Positions 10,579 through 18,281 of a stretch of 64,000 nucleotides of DNA are shown one piece after another. Origin of the DNA: Collinsella sp. AF33-16. Its GTDB lineage: Bacteria > Actinomycetota > Coriobacteriia > Coriobacteriales > Coriobacteriaceae. The number at the start of each line of letters is the position of its first letter. Within the stretch, counting starts at the first letter, position 1. Position numbers and translations under genes: made by a program. Location: assembly GCF_003475325.1 (NCBI RefSeq), contig NZ_QRQC01000003.1, forward strand, positions 70,849 to 134,848, in the 5' to 3' direction. A model generated the notes under the pieces. That model did no database searches and was not told the DNA's origin. It worked only from the letters and a program-made list of their open reading frames with translations.

Positions 10579-11194
10579 CTGGCCCCTCCGATTTCGTGCA
10601 TTCCGCATAGGTCAATGGGAACGAGGCCTTCAGCACCGCGCTTTTCTGCACCGCCCAGCCGTTTTGACGCAGGAAACGCAGGTATTCCTCGCTTGTCCAC
10701 CTGCTGTGGAGGGGGAATCCCGCCATACTCATGAAAAAGGCTTTTGCCTTGCCGGAAACCGAGTTCCCCGCGTGGGTGAAGGTTGGCGCGATGAGCACGC
10801 CGTCGTCCTTCAGTACCCGCCTGATTTCTTGCAGTGCCTTTTCCGGATGCGGCACTATGTGAAGCGCGTTGGACGCGATCACCACTTCGAAGGACTTCTG
10901 TGCATAGGGCAGGCGGAACATATCTTGTACGGAAAAGTGCAGCTTTGCGGATTGATTGTCCCGCTTTGCTTCAAGGATCATCTGTGCAGAAGCGTCCGTA
11001 GCCTCGATGTGCACCGCCGCATCCACGATGCTCTTTGCGATAAGCCCCGTGCCGGTGGCAACCTCCAGTACGGTTTTTGCTTTCACCACCGGCCTGATCA
11101 GCTCATACATCTTCTCATACGCCGCCCGGTCCTTTCGCATGAAACGGTCGTACCGACCGGCATTCTTGTCCCAGAAGCCCTTGCGTTCGTGCAT
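10565..11194 (-). CDS. Class I SAM-dependent methyltransferase (UbiE-like)
   Basis: 209 residues beginning MHERKGFWDKNAGRYDRFM. Motif I is VLEVATGTGLIAKSI, followed by IEATDAS and ALQEIRRVLKDDGVLIAPT, all typical of UbiE/Methyltransf_11 enzymes. It is the first gene of the three-methyltransferase run. Upstream lie a small inverted repeat (11213-11230) and an iron-box-like palindrome (11255-11270). Such methyltransferases occur in metallophore and lipid pathways, but no biosynthetic or transport gene remains here. Confidence 0.82.
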   Translation of the reverse strand: MHERKGFWDKNAGRYDRFMRKDRAAYEKMYELIRPVVKAKTVLEVATGTGLIAKSIVDAAVHIEATDASAQMILEAKRDNQSAKLHFSVQDMFRLPYAQKSFEVVIASNALHIVPHPEKALQEIRRVLKDDGVLIAPTFTHAGNSVSGKAKAFFMSMAGFPLHSRWTSEEYLRFLRQNGWAVQKSAVLKASFPLTYAECTKSEGPDVVL

Positions 11195-11212
11195 GGCTAT
11201 CGCCCCCCAAAC

Positions 11213-11230
11213 AGTTAGAGCAATCTAACT
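11213..11230 (-). promoter_or_regulatory. Inverted repeat upstream of methyltransferase operon
   Basis: AGTTAGA and TCTAACT (7 bp) are separated by four bases, 19 bases upstream of the first methyltransferase start. It could be an operator, for example of a TetR or MarR type. No regulator gene is adjacent. Confidence 0.4.
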
Positions 11231-11254
11231 ATAACACACGAATCATGCAGTAAG

Positions 11255-11270
11255 ATAAGGCTAACCTTAT
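11255..11270 (-). promoter_or_regulatory. DtxR/IdeR-like iron-box palindrome
   Basis: ATAAGGCTAACCTTAT is a 6-4-6 palindrome containing AGGCTAACCT, which matches the core of the actinobacterial iron-dependent repressor consensus. Placed 60-76 bases upstream of the methyltransferase operon, it suggests iron-responsive control. Confidence 0.4.
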
Positions 11271-11324
11271 TTCTTGGCCAAGACGCATCTCTTCGGTTTT
11301 GCTTATAACGGTGTGAGTCAGATA

Positions 11325-11415
11325 CTAAGCTGGAGCTGAAGAAGGAGCTTGGCGGACAGGTAGGTCGATACCGGTTCCCGGAACGGTGATCCAGCCAATT
11401 ACACCAGGGCCCTAG
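11325..11415 (-). pseudogene. Sortase (class B-like) N-terminal remnant
   Basis: On the minus strand the reading GVIGWITVPGTGIDLPV matches the conserved early block of class B sortases (VIGWI.IPGT.IDYPV). The frame loses similarity after this block and stops at 11325-11327. It lies directly next to the second guaA-end repeat, so it is probably debris from an integrated element. Confidence 0.5.
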
Positions 11416-11417
11416 TC

Positions 11418-11434
11418 ATTGAGTGGGAATAGAA
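11418..11434 (+). repeat. att-like repeat, second copy
   Basis: Identical over 17 bp to the end of guaA (8858-8874). It is not part of any guaA-like frame here. It divides the accessory zone into a methyltransferase island and the island to its right. Confidence 0.75.
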
Positions 11435-11441
11435 AATTCCT

Positions 11442-11494
11442 TAGTTATGGGGGTATAAAATTGATTTCCTTTAGGATACCCCCCCCCATAACTA
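11442..11494. repeat. Long inverted repeat next to the second att-like copy
   Basis: TAGTTATGGGGG (11442-11453) is mirrored by CCCCCATAACTA (11483-11494), with extra C residues in the right arm. The C run of nine is a likely slippage site. It could be an element end or a terminator. Confidence 0.55.
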
Positions 11495-11665
11495 TATGAA
11501 TTGACCTGCTGACTCCAATGAAGATTGGAGGGTAACAGCCAGGGGTGACGGCCCAGCGAGTGTTATTTTGCGAGCTATGCGCGTTGAAAGCGACCTTTCG
11601 TGGCATAAACTACTTGCCGGAAGCCGCGGCTTTCAGAGTACGGCTTACGTGTACGTTTAACCTCC

Positions 11666-11734
11666 GTGGGCGACGGGGTGCCGCAAGGCGTAGAATATCG
11701 CCCACCTGTAGGGGCCTGCAGCGATGCGGGCCCC
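11666..11734 (+). ncRNA. Structured leader RNA upstream of ToxN-like gene (candidate type III antitoxin/attenuator)
   Basis: GTGGGCGA (11666-11673) pairs with TCGCCCAC (11698-11705) around an inner GCC-GCAA-GGC tetraloop hairpin. A second hairpin, GGGGCC (11711-11716) with GGCCCC (11729-11734), follows and ends 24 bases before the toxin start. In type III toxin-antitoxin loci the antitoxin RNA and a partial terminator precede toxN. The usual tandem repeats of such RNAs were not visible, so this is only a candidate. Confidence 0.35.
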
Positions 11735-11758
11735 GCTTCGTATGAGGGGGCGCAACCG

Positions 11759-12208
11759 ATGAAGATCGTATCCATCTCCCAGGACTTCTTCGACCTCGTC
11801 GAGGGCGACCGCGAGCTCATGCTTAAGCACAATCTCCCCTGCATCGTGGTGGTGAGGCTGCGTTTCCGCGGGAAGCGCAGGGACTTCGCCGTGCCGCTGC
11901 ATTCCAACATCGCCCCCAACGTGCCCAAAGACCAGTACTTTGCGTTGCCACCCCGCCCCACGACGAGCCCCGGCTGTCGCCACGGCATCCACTACATCAA
12001 GATGTTCCCCATAACCAAGTCCTACCAGCGCCGCTTCAGGACCGAGGGCTCGGCCTACTACGAGACGCTCCAGCGCATCATCGACGGCAACACCAAGCGC
12101 ATTGTCTCCGAGTGCCAGGCGTACCTCGACCGCTGCGAGCGCGAGGGAAGGCCCCGCTTCGCCGTCGACATCGACCGTATCGTGGGGCTGCTGGAGGGCG
12201 AGAAGTAG
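11759..12208 (+). CDS. ToxN/AbiQ-like endoribonuclease toxin (type III TA), probable
   Basis: 149 residues. The arrangement FAVPLHSNIAPN ... HGIHYIKMFPI matches the ToxN/AbiQ pattern, in which a PLxS block is followed by an INFNNMIPV-like block, and the length fits. Family members cut RNA and are held in check by a repetitive RNA encoded upstream. GAGGGGG lies 11 bases before the ATG, and structured DNA lies just upstream. It stands at the left end of the second guaA island. Some residues differ from classical ToxN, so biochemical activity is unproven. Confidence 0.6.
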   Translation: MKIVSISQDFFDLVEGDRELMLKHNLPCIVVVRLRFRGKRRDFAVPLHSNIAPNVPKDQYFALPPRPTTSPGCRHGIHYIKMFPITKSYQRRFRTEGSAYYETLQRIIDGNTKRIVSECQAYLDRCEREGRPRFAVDIDRIVGLLEGEK

Positions 12209-12416
12209 GGCACCTCGGCTCAGTCTCGAGCCATGTGGAGTCGCTCCGCATTTTTGAACGCCGCGTGTGCGTCCCAAATACTTGAGAAACAAGCTGTGAA
12301 GTGCGGCGGTGCGCCCGTGCCCGTGCATAGCCGTCACCATCAGCGTCTACGCGGCGTCGGCTTCAAGTGGAACTGGCCCCACTGCTGTATATGGTCTGCC
12401 TTGCTGCACATGGCGA

Positions 12417-12836
12417 TCAATGCCCACGATGCTTCTGCTTGCGCTTCAGCTTTCGCTGCTCGAAGCGCGCCTCCGCCTCATCCGCGCGACGCTGGCTTCT
12501 TGCTTGAGCCGACTCCCGCTTCATCGCTTCCCGCTGTGCTGCGAGCGCCTGTTGTGCCTTGGTGCTCACCGCGGGCCGCTTAAGGGCTTTCGCTGCCTCG
12601 CGAGCGCGTCGCTTGGGATTCTTCGCGGGCTTGCTTATTTCCGTGGCCTCGTCACCGAAGAACGAGAGCTTCGCCCATTTGCTTGTAACGAATCGCAGGA
12701 TTTCCTCATCGGACGGTTCCGCGCCGAAGACGATGCGGGCGGCGCCGTATCTGCCGTCCTCGACATGCTCCGCCAGCCCGACCCAGAATTGGCCGTCGTG
12801 ATATACGGTCAGGGTGGATGACACGCTGATCTGCAT
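12417..12836 (-). CDS. yjdF: YjdF family protein
   Basis: 139 residues. The start LTVYHDGQFWVGLAEH and block ARIVFGAEPSDEEILRFV, plus the very basic tail ending KRKQKHRGH, are the hallmarks of Bacillus YjdF. Its function is not established; yjdF genes are typically preceded by the yjdF RNA, a riboswitch class that responds to azaaromatic compounds. An AAAGGAGG ribosome site precedes the ATG and can pair with a sequence in the leader. A second copy at 18389-18806 is frameshifted. Confidence 0.85.
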   Translation of the reverse strand: MQISVSSTLTVYHDGQFWVGLAEHVEDGRYGAARIVFGAEPSDEEILRFVTSKWAKLSFFGDEATEISKPAKNPKRRAREAAKALKRPAVSTKAQQALAAQREAMKRESAQARSQRRADEAEARFEQRKLKRKQKHRGH

Positions 12837-12840
12837 GGTT

Positions 12841-12968
12841 GGTTCCTCCTTTATGTAGATGACCATGCAGAGAAGGGACAACCAAGGAGGCAGGTTACTG
12901 ATGCGGACTCCCGCACGCCCACGACTACCCGACGGGGACTGTGTTTTCATCTCTGGTGCCCGCATTGT
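12841..12968 (-). ncRNA. yjdF-type riboswitch leader, copy 1
   Basis: About 125 bases upstream of yjdF are nearly identical to the leader of the second yjdF copy, unlike the more diverged DNA further out. The ribosome site AAGGAGG (complement of 12845-12851) can pair exactly with CCTCCTT (complement of 12884-12890), a layout expected for translational control. The identification as yjdF RNA rests mainly on gene context and conservation; the covariance model could not be run. Confidence 0.7.
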
Positions 12969-13055
12969 AGCACGCGTGAATGCGCCCGGCATCGCTGCTG
13001 ACATGGCACGACTGGGAATTGCTCCTCGATGCATCCCCGTGCATATTGCCTCCCC

Positions 13056-13093
13056 GGTTTCGAAACTTTAAAAAAAATTCGAGTTTCGAAACC
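13056..13093. repeat. Pair of TTTCGAAA palindromes forming a 12-bp inverted repeat
   Basis: GGTTTCGAAACT (13056-13067) and AGTTTCGAAACC (13082-13093) are each nearly palindromic and mirror one another across an A-rich spacer. This looks like a double operator. The plus strand continues with GAGGAGG and a nine-codon frame (13105-13134), so a gene may have been deleted here. Confidence 0.55.
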
Positions 13094-13418
13094 GAGGAGG
13101 ACCGAATGATGGCTTGGGTAGACCGCAATACGTAGGAAGTTTCGCCATCGTCTATGCTGAACACGAGGTCGTCTTCCTCCAATCCGATCAAGCTGACCGA
13201 GCAAGCGGCACCTGGATCGACATTCCCCTGCACATGAACCCGCTTATGCGCGCGAACGGGGGGGCTACAAGGGCGTGATCGCGCAGGAAGCGCTTGGGGT
13301 AGCGAACGGGGCCGAGCATCGCCCTGCGCCGGCCTTGGTATCAGGTCCTCGCGCTGGGCGGTAATCCGAGGATCGGGAGTAAGGATTTGCCCAGCATCGA
13401 TAATGCTCAGCTATACCC
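13094..13418. other. Non-coding stretch with no recognisable gene
   Basis: Apart from a nine-codon frame after a ribosome site, no frame with convincing coding character was found. An open minus-strand frame (about 12925-13233) spans the operator-like repeat and the riboswitch edge and is rejected as a gene. Confidence 0.4.
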
Positions 13419-13898
13419 TTATTCCGTCTCCCTGCTCTTGCGGTATTCCGCGAGCCTGTCGTTCAATTCGCGGGTCTCGCGGCTCAGCTTGGCGTTGAAA
13501 GCAAGAGTGAGGACCGCCAGGATGGCGAGATAGACAACCGTGAAGGTAACCCACGCCCCGGGGTTGTTCACGGGAACCCAAGCAAAGACAAACGCCAATG
13601 CACAGAGGGCTGCGTAGAGGCAAACGTCGAACAGCACCAGGCGCGCGGGATACGCCATCTGTCTGATCACCGCGGGCGTGAAGAACACGAACTGCAGCGC
13701 GGGGACGGTGACGCACGCGGCGAGAATCGACCAGCAATAGTTAATGCCCTGCTTGGCGGTGTCATCAGCGAAACAAGTCCCTAATGCCAAGAAGGCTATC
13801 ATGGCAACAGTGAAGCCGATACAGGTGCTTTTCACGAGTTGTCCGAGGTTTTCCGCGGGCGTCTTTTTATCGGTGTCGATAATGTCCCTGTTAATCAT
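13419..13898 (-). CDS. DUF3021 family membrane protein
   Basis: 159 residues with four hydrophobic segments (about 25-45, 55-75, 85-108, 118-138) and a charged C-terminal helix (KLSRETRELNDRLAEYRKSRE). DUF3021 proteins are the usual partner of a small LytTR regulator encoded just upstream. The start overlaps the LytTR gene end by eight bases, so the two are translationally coupled. DUF3021 proteins are thought to restrain their LytTR partner. Confidence 0.8.
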   Translation of the reverse strand: MINRDIIDTDKKTPAENLGQLVKSTCIGFTVAMIAFLALGTCFADDTAKQGINYCWSILAACVTVPALQFVFFTPAVIRQMAYPARLVLFDVCLYAALCALAFVFAWVPVNNPGAWVTFTVVYLAILAVLTLAFNAKLSRETRELNDRLAEYRKSRETE

Positions 13899-14364
13899 TT
13901 CGGTCTCCCTTCCTTCGTTTCGACTGCTTCAGACCGAGCTTCGATTTGACGTCGGGCGCATACTGGCGCGAGATAACGACCTGCTCACCGTTTTCCAAGG
14001 TGGCGATGATCCTGCCGTTGACGTCGGGCTTGAGGGCGGTGATCGCGCGGAAGTTGACGATGCAACCTTTCGCGATGCGCAGGAAGTCGCAGTCCGCCAG
14101 GCGCCCCTCCATCTCGTAAAGGCGCAGGCCCGTTTCGAGAACCGTGTCGGCCGTATAAATGAACGTGTGCTTGTCGACCGACTCGATGAACAGGACGTCT
14201 TCTGCGCTCAGCACGCGCGTGCAGCCGTCGGCCGTGCCCGTCACCTTCCTGTCAAGCATGCGCAGCCGAGCCGCTATATCAAGCACGCGGCGATCGACCC
14301 TTACGCAGACGATCGTGACTTCTATATCTTGAGCTGCTTCTCGCTCTTCGATTGTGATCTTCAT
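13891..14364 (-). CDS. LytTR-family DNA-binding regulator
   Basis: 157 residues. The LytTR domain covers about residues 50-145 with the core VLFIESVDKHTFIYT ... DFLRIAKGCIVNFRAI and VISRQYAPDVKSKLGL. No receiver domain is present. AAGGGAGGA precedes the ATG. With the overlapping DUF3021 gene it forms a LytTR regulatory pair. No obvious target operon is adjacent, so its regulon is unknown. Confidence 0.87.
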   Translation of the reverse strand: MKITIEEREAAQDIEVTIVCVRVDRRVLDIAARLRMLDRKVTGTADGCTRVLSAEDVLFIESVDKHTFIYTADTVLETGLRLYEMEGRLADCDFLRIAKGCIVNFRAITALKPDVNGRIIATLENGEQVVISRQYAPDVKSKLGLKQSKRRKGDRND

Positions 14365-15752
14365 GCGTCCTCCCTTCGGGTTGCTCTCATGCTAGCTGAC
14401 GAAGATAGCTGAACCTTCGGCGTTTAACCAAGCTGCGCAGTCGAGGAACCAAGATGCAGACTAGGCGAGCTGAACAGCAAGAGAGACCGTAGTCACGCAT
14501 CCTCGGATCGAGCCCGAAAAAGCAATCCTTGCCGCTCATGAACACCGGCACGTGAAACGCCATGCTCAAGAGCACTTAGCTCGAAGAACCCCCTCGCATG
14601 CAACTATCGAATCCGGGAAGCTGTCCGATTGGTCGTGCACGACGACGGGCGTACAATGGGTGGATACCAACAAGAACCTGCCCTCCATGCCAACTCCGCC
14701 ACCTGACGTGATGGGCGATCCGATTGCTCTTCTGGATTGCCTTGAGAAGAACGCTGACGGAATCACCGAGCAGGATTCCAAGGGGACTGCATTTCTTCAT
14801 GTTGTTCCTATCGGCAAACCCTGCCCCCAGTTGGAAGCCATCTTGGGCATATCGGCCTTGGAGACGGTGTTGTGACTCATATTAGCAAGTCTTCGCTCGA
14901 CGGAGTCGGCGTTAACGCTAGCGCCGAGTTCGGGAGCACATTGAGGTCATTCGCATTTCCCCATGCATTTGAAAGTGGAACCGTTGAACTCTTGGGTGAA
15001 TAAGCCGCCTGCGACGATTCTTTCGGTCATCGCTCTTGCACATCCCTTCTGATCTGTGGAAACGTAAGACGGTAAAGCCGCTAGCTACGATTCACGTCGC
15101 TAAGAGGGAGGCCGAATGCGGTCTCCCTCGTTTTTCTCGTACCTTATCGTGTATGCCGTGATGTTTGAGCAAATTGGATACACGCAAGCCAACGGCACTA
15201 TCTACCTGCATGAACGAGACGAATATGCTGTCCTGCTCCATCGGGAGAACAGTGGCGTCGTATTGATGGGGTCGAGCGCCAGGCCGACGGGGCCCCTTGC
15301 TTCGGGAACAAAACGTCAAAAGAATGCGCTCATAGTGGACTCATGCGGTTTCGGGTGCACTCACGTGCGGCTTCACGAGGACGTTTCGCGAGATAGAGCT
15401 GCTGGCGATGATTACTTTCGGTTGGAGCTCTTCCCGTGGCCTGCGGGCAATATTCCAGAGCTCGCGAACCGTTGACGGGGTTGAAAACCACCTGGCGCCG
15501 TCCTGCCCGGATCTCTCTCGGCGTCTTCGGCCTTTCGAATCCCATGGTTGGGCCGAAAGGTGGACCGTACCCCGGATCTCGGGGTACAGCGCCGCGTTCA
15601 GGTCGCGTTGGCGCCTGTGGGTTTCGCTCGGGACGGGCAGTCATCCGCGACCGCGTGCGGGGACCGAAGAATCTTCACGATGGTAGTTGACGCCTAATAC
15701 CTTGCATCGTATAGTGTGTATAGCACAGTATATGACGAGAGGAGGTGTGCGG
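14365..15752. other. 1.4-kb stretch without a firm gene
   Basis: Two plus-strand frames may be relics. One spans 14552-14875 and contains DPIALLDCLEKNADGITEQDSKG; a 43-codon frame at 14873 follows with a GTGA overlap. The other spans 15116-15475. Neither shows a family I recognise, and ribosome sites are poor. Just before padR, 15708-15737 holds alternating TATAGTG/CACAGTATAT sequence that could be the PadR operator and -10 region. Confidence 0.4.
14552..14875 (+). CDS. Hypothetical protein or gene relic
   Basis: A 107-codon frame with a protein-like second half (LPSMPTPPPDVMGDPIALLDCLEKN ... GTAFLHVVPIGKPCPQLEAILGI). No family is recognised, and the first 40 residues look non-coding. A coupled GTG frame of 43 codons begins at the stop. 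It may be a decayed element gene. Confidence 0.3.
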   Translation: MKRHAQEHLARRTPSHATIESGKLSDWSCTTTGVQWVDTNKNLPSMPTPPPDVMGDPIALLDCLEKNADGITEQDSKGTAFLHVVPIGKPCPQLEAILGISALETVL

Positions 15753-16073
15753 ATGGAGGCCCAGATGAAGCGTGGCTTCCTGGAGGCCTGCGTGCTCGCG
15801 GCCATTTCCGGCGAGGAGTCCTATGGCTACCAGATCGTGAAGGACGTGCCGGCGAGCATGGGGCTCACGGAGTCGACGCTCTACCCGCTGCTCAAGCGCC
15901 TGGAGAAAGCCGGGTGCATCACGGCGCGCTCCGCCGAGCACAACGGGCGGCTGCGCCGTTACTACCGCATCACGGACGATGGGCGTGCGCGCATCGAGGA
16001 GTTCCTGGCCGAGTGGCCGTCCGTACGGGAGATCTACACATACGTTGAGGGGGCGCACCATGACGCGCGATGA
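15753..16073 (+). CDS. PadR-family transcriptional regulator
   Basis: 106 residues starting MEAQMKRGFLEACVLAAI, with GAGAGGAGGTG upstream. The winged-helix core GYQIVKDVPASMGLTESTLYPLLKRLEKAGCITARSAEHNGRLRRYYRIT is typical of PadR. It overlaps the following DUF1700 gene by 14 bases. PadR-DUF1700-DUF4097 operons are common in Gram-positive bacteria and respond to envelope stress; PadR normally represses its own operon. Confidence 0.92.
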   Translation: MEAQMKRGFLEACVLAAISGEESYGYQIVKDVPASMGLTESTLYPLLKRLEKAGCITARSAEHNGRLRRYYRITDDGRARIEEFLAEWPSVREIYTYVEGAHHDAR

Positions 16074-16683
16074 GTTCCTGGGCCGGCTGGGCGAGCTGCT
16101 CGCCTGCCTGCCGGCCGAACAGGTGGAGGAGACCAAGGCGTTCTACGCGGAGGCCATCGCCGACCGCATGGAGGACGGCATGAGCGAGGAGGAGGCCGTG
16201 GCCGCCATGGGCACCCCCGGCGAGGTTGCCGAGGCCACGCTCGACGACCTGCCCGCCGTGCCGCGCGCGATTGCGAAGACGCGCCGGCGCAGCACTGCGT
16301 TGCTGTGGGTGCTGACCATCGTGGGGTCGCCGGTGTGGGTGCCGCTCCTGCTGGCCTTCGCGGCGGTGGCCGTCACGGTCTACGTGTGTATCTGGGTGCT
16401 GGCGCTCTGCGTGTGGGTCATCGCCGCGACCCTCGGGGCCGTGGGCGCGGCGTCGCTCGCGCTCGTGGCGGCGGGTGTGGCCGTCGGCCACGTGCCCTAC
16501 GTGATCGTGATGCTGGGCTGCGGGCTCGCTTTCATCGGCGTGGCCCTCCTCGTGGGCGCGGGCGCCTGGGAGGCATCCAAGCGGATCGCGCGCCTCTCGG
16601 CGCTCTGGGCGGGGAAGGCCGCCTCGCCTTTCTGGAAGGGTAAGGGCGAGAAGGGCGGCGCTGCCGCGCATCTCGCAGCGTAG
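16060..16683 (+). CDS. DUF1700 family membrane protein
   Basis: 207 residues. The cytoplasmic N-terminus MTRDEFLGRLGELLACLPAEQVEETKAFYAEAIADRMEDGMSEE has the DUF1700/HAAS pattern (short helices, then E.I.DR.EdG.sEEeA). Three to four hydrophobic segments follow between about residues 80 and 180, then a basic tail. The start overlaps padR. Its exact role is unknown. Confidence 0.88.
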   Translation: MTRDEFLGRLGELLACLPAEQVEETKAFYAEAIADRMEDGMSEEEAVAAMGTPGEVAEATLDDLPAVPRAIAKTRRRSTALLWVLTIVGSPVWVPLLLAFAAVAVTVYVCIWVLALCVWVIAATLGAVGAASLALVAAGVAVGHVPYVIVMLGCGLAFIGVALLVGAGAWEASKRIARLSALWAGKAASPFWKGKGEKGGAAAHLAA

Positions 16684-16698
16684 AAAGGAGTGAGTACC

Positions 16699-16953
16699 AT
16701 GACCAGCGCGAAGAAGATCTACCTCGCTGTGGCGGGCGGGCTCGTTGCCGCGGGTGTTGTCCTCGCGGGCATTGGCTTTATCGCCTCGGGCTTCGACCCG
16801 GCCGTGTTCACAACCCAAATCGATACGCGCGACAGCACCATCGTGCTCGGCGGCGTCGAGGTGGACGAACACGAGAGTGTCCCGTTCATCAGCCAGCTCG
16901 CCAATCTGGGCGAGATCGACACCTCCAACGTTGCGGACCCCGCCGCGCCCTAG
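16699..16953 (+). CDS. Third gene of PadR operon, truncated (DUF4097-like N-terminus)
   Basis: 84 residues: an N-terminal membrane anchor (KIYLAVAGGLVAAGVVLAGIGFIASG), then a short extracytoplasmic part that stops at 16951-16953. In the usual PadR-DUF1700 operon this place is taken by a DUF4097 beta-helix protein of about 250-300 residues. Here the repeated beta part is missing, so the gene is probably truncated. GAAAGGAG supports the start. Confidence 0.6.
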   Translation: MTSAKKIYLAVAGGLVAAGVVLAGIGFIASGFDPAVFTTQIDTRDSTIVLGGVEVDEHESVPFISQLANLGEIDTSNVADPAAP

Positions 16954-17367
16954 GGGCGCGGAGCCCGGGCGCTCCGTCCGCCAAGCTGCGTAAGCCGGCG
17001 AAACCCGAACCTCGGCTCCAGCGCAACTGGTCTCAAGCCTGCGCCGATTCGCTCTCAGCGCCGCGCGGGGGCCCGCTACGCATGCCCAAAAAAGTACGAG
17101 GAGAAAGGAACGCGATGACGACAGTCACGCCCCTCCGCCTTCACGGGGTCACGCAGGACGGGGAGCGACTGGGCCGGGCGGTGGGACTGTGCTTGGATTG
17201 GCTACACTGATATGGACAGTTCCGTGAGGGGCGCGAGAGACGGGACTCCGGGGAGATCTCCGAGGAGGAGTACCTCGACTGGAAGCGTGGGTTCAGTGGA
17301 GCATGAACCTAATCTCTGTCTCTCTTGCTTTTTCTGATTTGTTGAGAAGCCGGCATTTGGGGGCATT
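16954..17367 (+). other. Gene debris between PadR operon and the 17.4-kb gene
   Basis: A 31-codon frame (17115-17210, MTTVTPLRLHGVTQDGERL) has an excellent GAGGAGAAAGGAA ribosome site but ends abruptly. The plus strand then reads FREGRERRDSGEISEEEYLDWKRGF to a stop at 17304-17306, which looks like the C-terminus of a different protein. Both appear to be ends of deleted genes. Confidence 0.4.
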
Positions 17368-18051
17368 TTGGATATCGAACAGTTCAAACAAGAAGCTGAG
17401 AAAATAAAACAAAGCCTGAGTGCCTTGAGAGTCGCCGAGCGCAATGCAGTGATTCCCTTCATGAACGGTGACTTTACCCAATGGGATCTATATCTGGCAT
17501 CCTCCTCTGAATATGCGATGAGATTGATAGACGGATTCATCTCCATGCTCGAGTCGAGGAATCTTGTTTGCGTCGCCCAGCTTCTCCGCGCACAGGTTGG
17601 AGTCTGCCTGAGGACATTCGCGTTATTCGCCGCGGAAGACCAGGATGACTTTCTCAAGCAGGTGTTTCAAGGTGTGCCTGCGAACAAGCTGAAAGATTTC
17701 TCGGGTGAGAAGATGTCTGATAGAAGACTTCAAGACTTACTCGAGAAGTTCGATCCAAAGGTAAAAGATGTATACAAGGTGACGTCTGGATTCGTTCACT
17801 TCTCCACTGATATTCTGTCGAGCATTGGTGTGCCTGGGGAGGGCTATGAGGTCGAGTTTAATTTTGGAGCCGAGCCCAACGAGAGAAACAATGTGCCTCT
17901 CGTGGAATACGGCAAGGCGTTCTGCCACTATGTCGACCTGCATCTCCAGATGCTCCATAAGGTGATTGCTTCGGATGAATGGTATGCCGATCGATTCCGT
18001 ATCGATTCCGATGGTCCTGCAGACGAAGCCTCGACAAGCGAGAAGGTGTAG
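17368..18051 (+). CDS. Hypothetical helical protein (227 aa)
   Basis: Starts at TTG (17368) with GGGGG upstream; no in-frame ATG precedes it. It is predicted mostly alpha-helical, with LLRAQVGVCLRTFALFAAE around residue 75 and a TSGFVHFSTDI block near residue 140, loosely like DUF5677/AbiV-type HEPN proteins, but no clear R-x4-H pair. AT content is higher than in neighbours, which fits transfer. It is the last gene before the distal guaA-end copy. Function unknown. Confidence 0.6.
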   Translation: MDIEQFKQEAEKIKQSLSALRVAERNAVIPFMNGDFTQWDLYLASSSEYAMRLIDGFISMLESRNLVCVAQLLRAQVGVCLRTFALFAAEDQDDFLKQVFQGVPANKLKDFSGEKMSDRRLQDLLEKFDPKVKDVYKVTSGFVHFSTDILSSIGVPGEGYEVEFNFGAEPNERNNVPLVEYGKAFCHYVDLHLQMLHKVIASDEWYADRFRIDSDGPADEASTSEKV

Positions 18052-18281
18052 GTCAAACGCATTGACGCTGCCTTGACAGCATCCCGATAAAATAACGAAT
18101 GGGAGGTTCCCTGCGAAATGTGCGCCTCTGTATATTCTCGCTAGGAAGCCCCCGACCGATAAGCCGTCGTTAAGTTCAATTTGAGTTCAGCTTGGGTACC
18201 CGAAAATCGCCCAACTCTGAAAAAAGGGGAGACAACGGTATACCATGTAGACGAGAGGCTATGGAAGTGCACGATTTGATC

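Noticed and set aside
12925..13233. 102-codon minus-strand frame over the yjdF leader edge and TTTCGAAA repeats
   Set aside because: Overlaps a conserved RNA leader and an operator-like repeat; no ribosome site.
15116..15475. 119-codon plus-strand frame
   Set aside because: No family, weak start and uneven coding character; left as unresolved debris.
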